64,000 bases of DNA from Pediococcus ethanolidurans (GTDB lineage: Bacteria; Bacillota; Bacilli; Lactobacillales; Lactobacillaceae), in the NCBI RefSeq assembly GCF_001437405.1, contig NZ_JQBY01000002.1:62001-126000 (forward strand), written 5' to 3'. Under the pieces are notes generated by a model. It made no database searches. It was not told the origin of the DNA and saw only the letters and a list, made by a program, of their open reading frames with translations. The translations under genes were made by a program, and so were the position numbers. Shown here in pieces: positions 63,535-64,000 of the stretch (within the stretch, counting starts at the first letter, position 1; every line of letters begins with the position of its first letter).

Positions 63535-63600
63535 TTCCTTATTTGTGAAATAGAAACAAAAGTTCACCAACGATTCCAAATACGAATCATCGGGGTCTTT
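63535..63600. repeat. Partial palindromic element
   Basis: The core ACGATTCCAAATACGAATCAT and adjoining ttcacc/ggggt arms match the inner hairpin of the neighbouring element; outer arms are degraded. Confidence 0.5.
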
Positions 63601-63626
63601 CCGTCTTACCTATCTTTATAGCCGAA

Positions 63627-63742
63627 ACGTGTAAAAAAAGGCAACCTTCTCCGTTTAGCTACGAAACTTAAACAATTCCAAATACGAATTATTTAAGTTC
63701 CTAGGCTATACTCGAAGCTTAATCGCCTTTTGTTACACTCTA
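63627..63742. repeat. Palindromic element at the oppF 3' end
   Basis: GTGTAAAAAAAGGC pairs with GCCTTTTGTTACAC; CTCCGTTTAGCTAC and CTAGGCTATACTCG flank the inner hairpin AACTTAAACAATTC/GAATTATTTAAGTT. It matches the element at 41691-41813 in motif order. Its ACACTCT end is 5 bp from the stop codon of the minus-strand gene. Confidence 0.78.
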
Positions 63743-63746
63743 TTTT

Positions 63747-64000
63747 TTAGATCAACGTCTTCAATCCCGCCTCAGTCGCTCGTTTTCGATAAGTATCTAA
63801 CTCATCTTCACTCGCACGGACAAAATGCTGCGGCGTAATCTCCACCATCTGACGCTTCTTACCATCAAATTCTGGTGTTGAATCATAAACCACCTGACGA
63901 CGGTTTCGTTCAAACTCAGGATCCGGCTGTGGCACCGCCGAAACCAAACTCTCCGTATATAAATGCAGAGGATGATTATATACCTCTTCCGCAGGTCCAA
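63747..64000 (-). CDS. Oligopeptide ABC transporter ATP-binding protein (3' part)
   Basis: Only the C-terminal 84 residues or so are inside the window. GPAEEVYNHPLHLYTESLVSAVPQPDP is the conserved OppF/DppF C-terminal motif after the nucleotide-binding domain. The open frame continues past 64000. It would energise peptide uptake. No start can be given. Confidence 0.85.
   Translation of the reverse strand, partial: GPAEEVYNHPLHLYTESLVSAVPQPDPEFERNRRQVVYDSTPEFDGKKRQMVEITPQHFVRASEDELDTYRKRATEAGLKTLI

Noticed and set aside
1-64000. CRISPR array, tRNA or rRNA genes, prophage
   Set aside because: No regularly spaced direct repeats, cloverleaf genes, rRNA signatures or phage structural genes were seen by reading.

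Overview
The window is AT-rich Gram-positive DNA (about 60% A+T by eye) with strong AGGAGG ribosome sites, frequent TTG/GTG starts and many hairpin-plus-T-run terminators. The tagatose-6-phosphate genes (lacR, lacA, lacB, lacD), several PTS operons, cyclopropane fatty acid synthase, a DUF4767-type lipoprotein, cre boxes and many small Rrf2/MarR/MerR regulators point to a lactic acid bacterium of the family Lactobacillaceae. The genus cannot be fixed from sequence alone. No rRNA, tRNA, CRISPR array, prophage or transposase gene was seen.

Left third (1-21 kb): an amino acid permease and a lipoprotein; two back-to-back modules of NAD(P)-binding oxidoreductase plus Rrf2 regulator, each with clear dyad operators; a DUF2975/XRE pair; a GlcD-type FAD oxidase; two aldo/keto reductases; cfa; a ClC-type channel; a MarR-controlled drug-type ABC exporter whose ATPase gene carries one in-frame stop; an AbiE toxin-antitoxin pair with an operator over its promoter; and an orphan protein with a C-terminal HEPN-like motif. 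Middle (20-39 kb): guaA, coaA, helD, a Kef-type antiporter, three paralogous histidine phosphatases, an amino acid permease, a quinone reductase, a MerR regulator, a zinc alcohol dehydrogenase, a HAD phosphatase, an aldose-1-epimerase-like gene and a MarR/MFS pair.

Right (39-64 kb) is a sugar-utilisation island: lacR-lacA-lacB-lacD-DUF4867-small ORF facing a galactitol-family (probably galactose) PTS; an operon with two GH78-like proteins; a ManP-like IIBCA PTS with a PfkB kinase and an RpiR regulator; and an amino-sugar type operon (nagA, agaS, GntR, mannose-family PTS, an unassigned glycosidase-like protein) with a divergent LacI regulator. The end of an oppF-like gene closes the window.

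Themes that cross gene boundaries: (1) a family of intergenic palindromic elements of about 95-125 bp with a shared core and compensating arm changes, two of them in tandem inside the lac operon; (2) three MerR-type promoters with 19-bp spacers and near-identical dyads in front of an aldo/keto reductase, a phosphatase/merR pair and a zinc alcohol dehydrogenase, which suggests a small carbonyl-stress regulon; (3) three genes each broken by one small lesion (ABC ATPase nonsense, galactose PTS IIC 4-bp duplication, amino-sugar PTS IIC nonsense); (4) two genes whose expected start codon is ATC.
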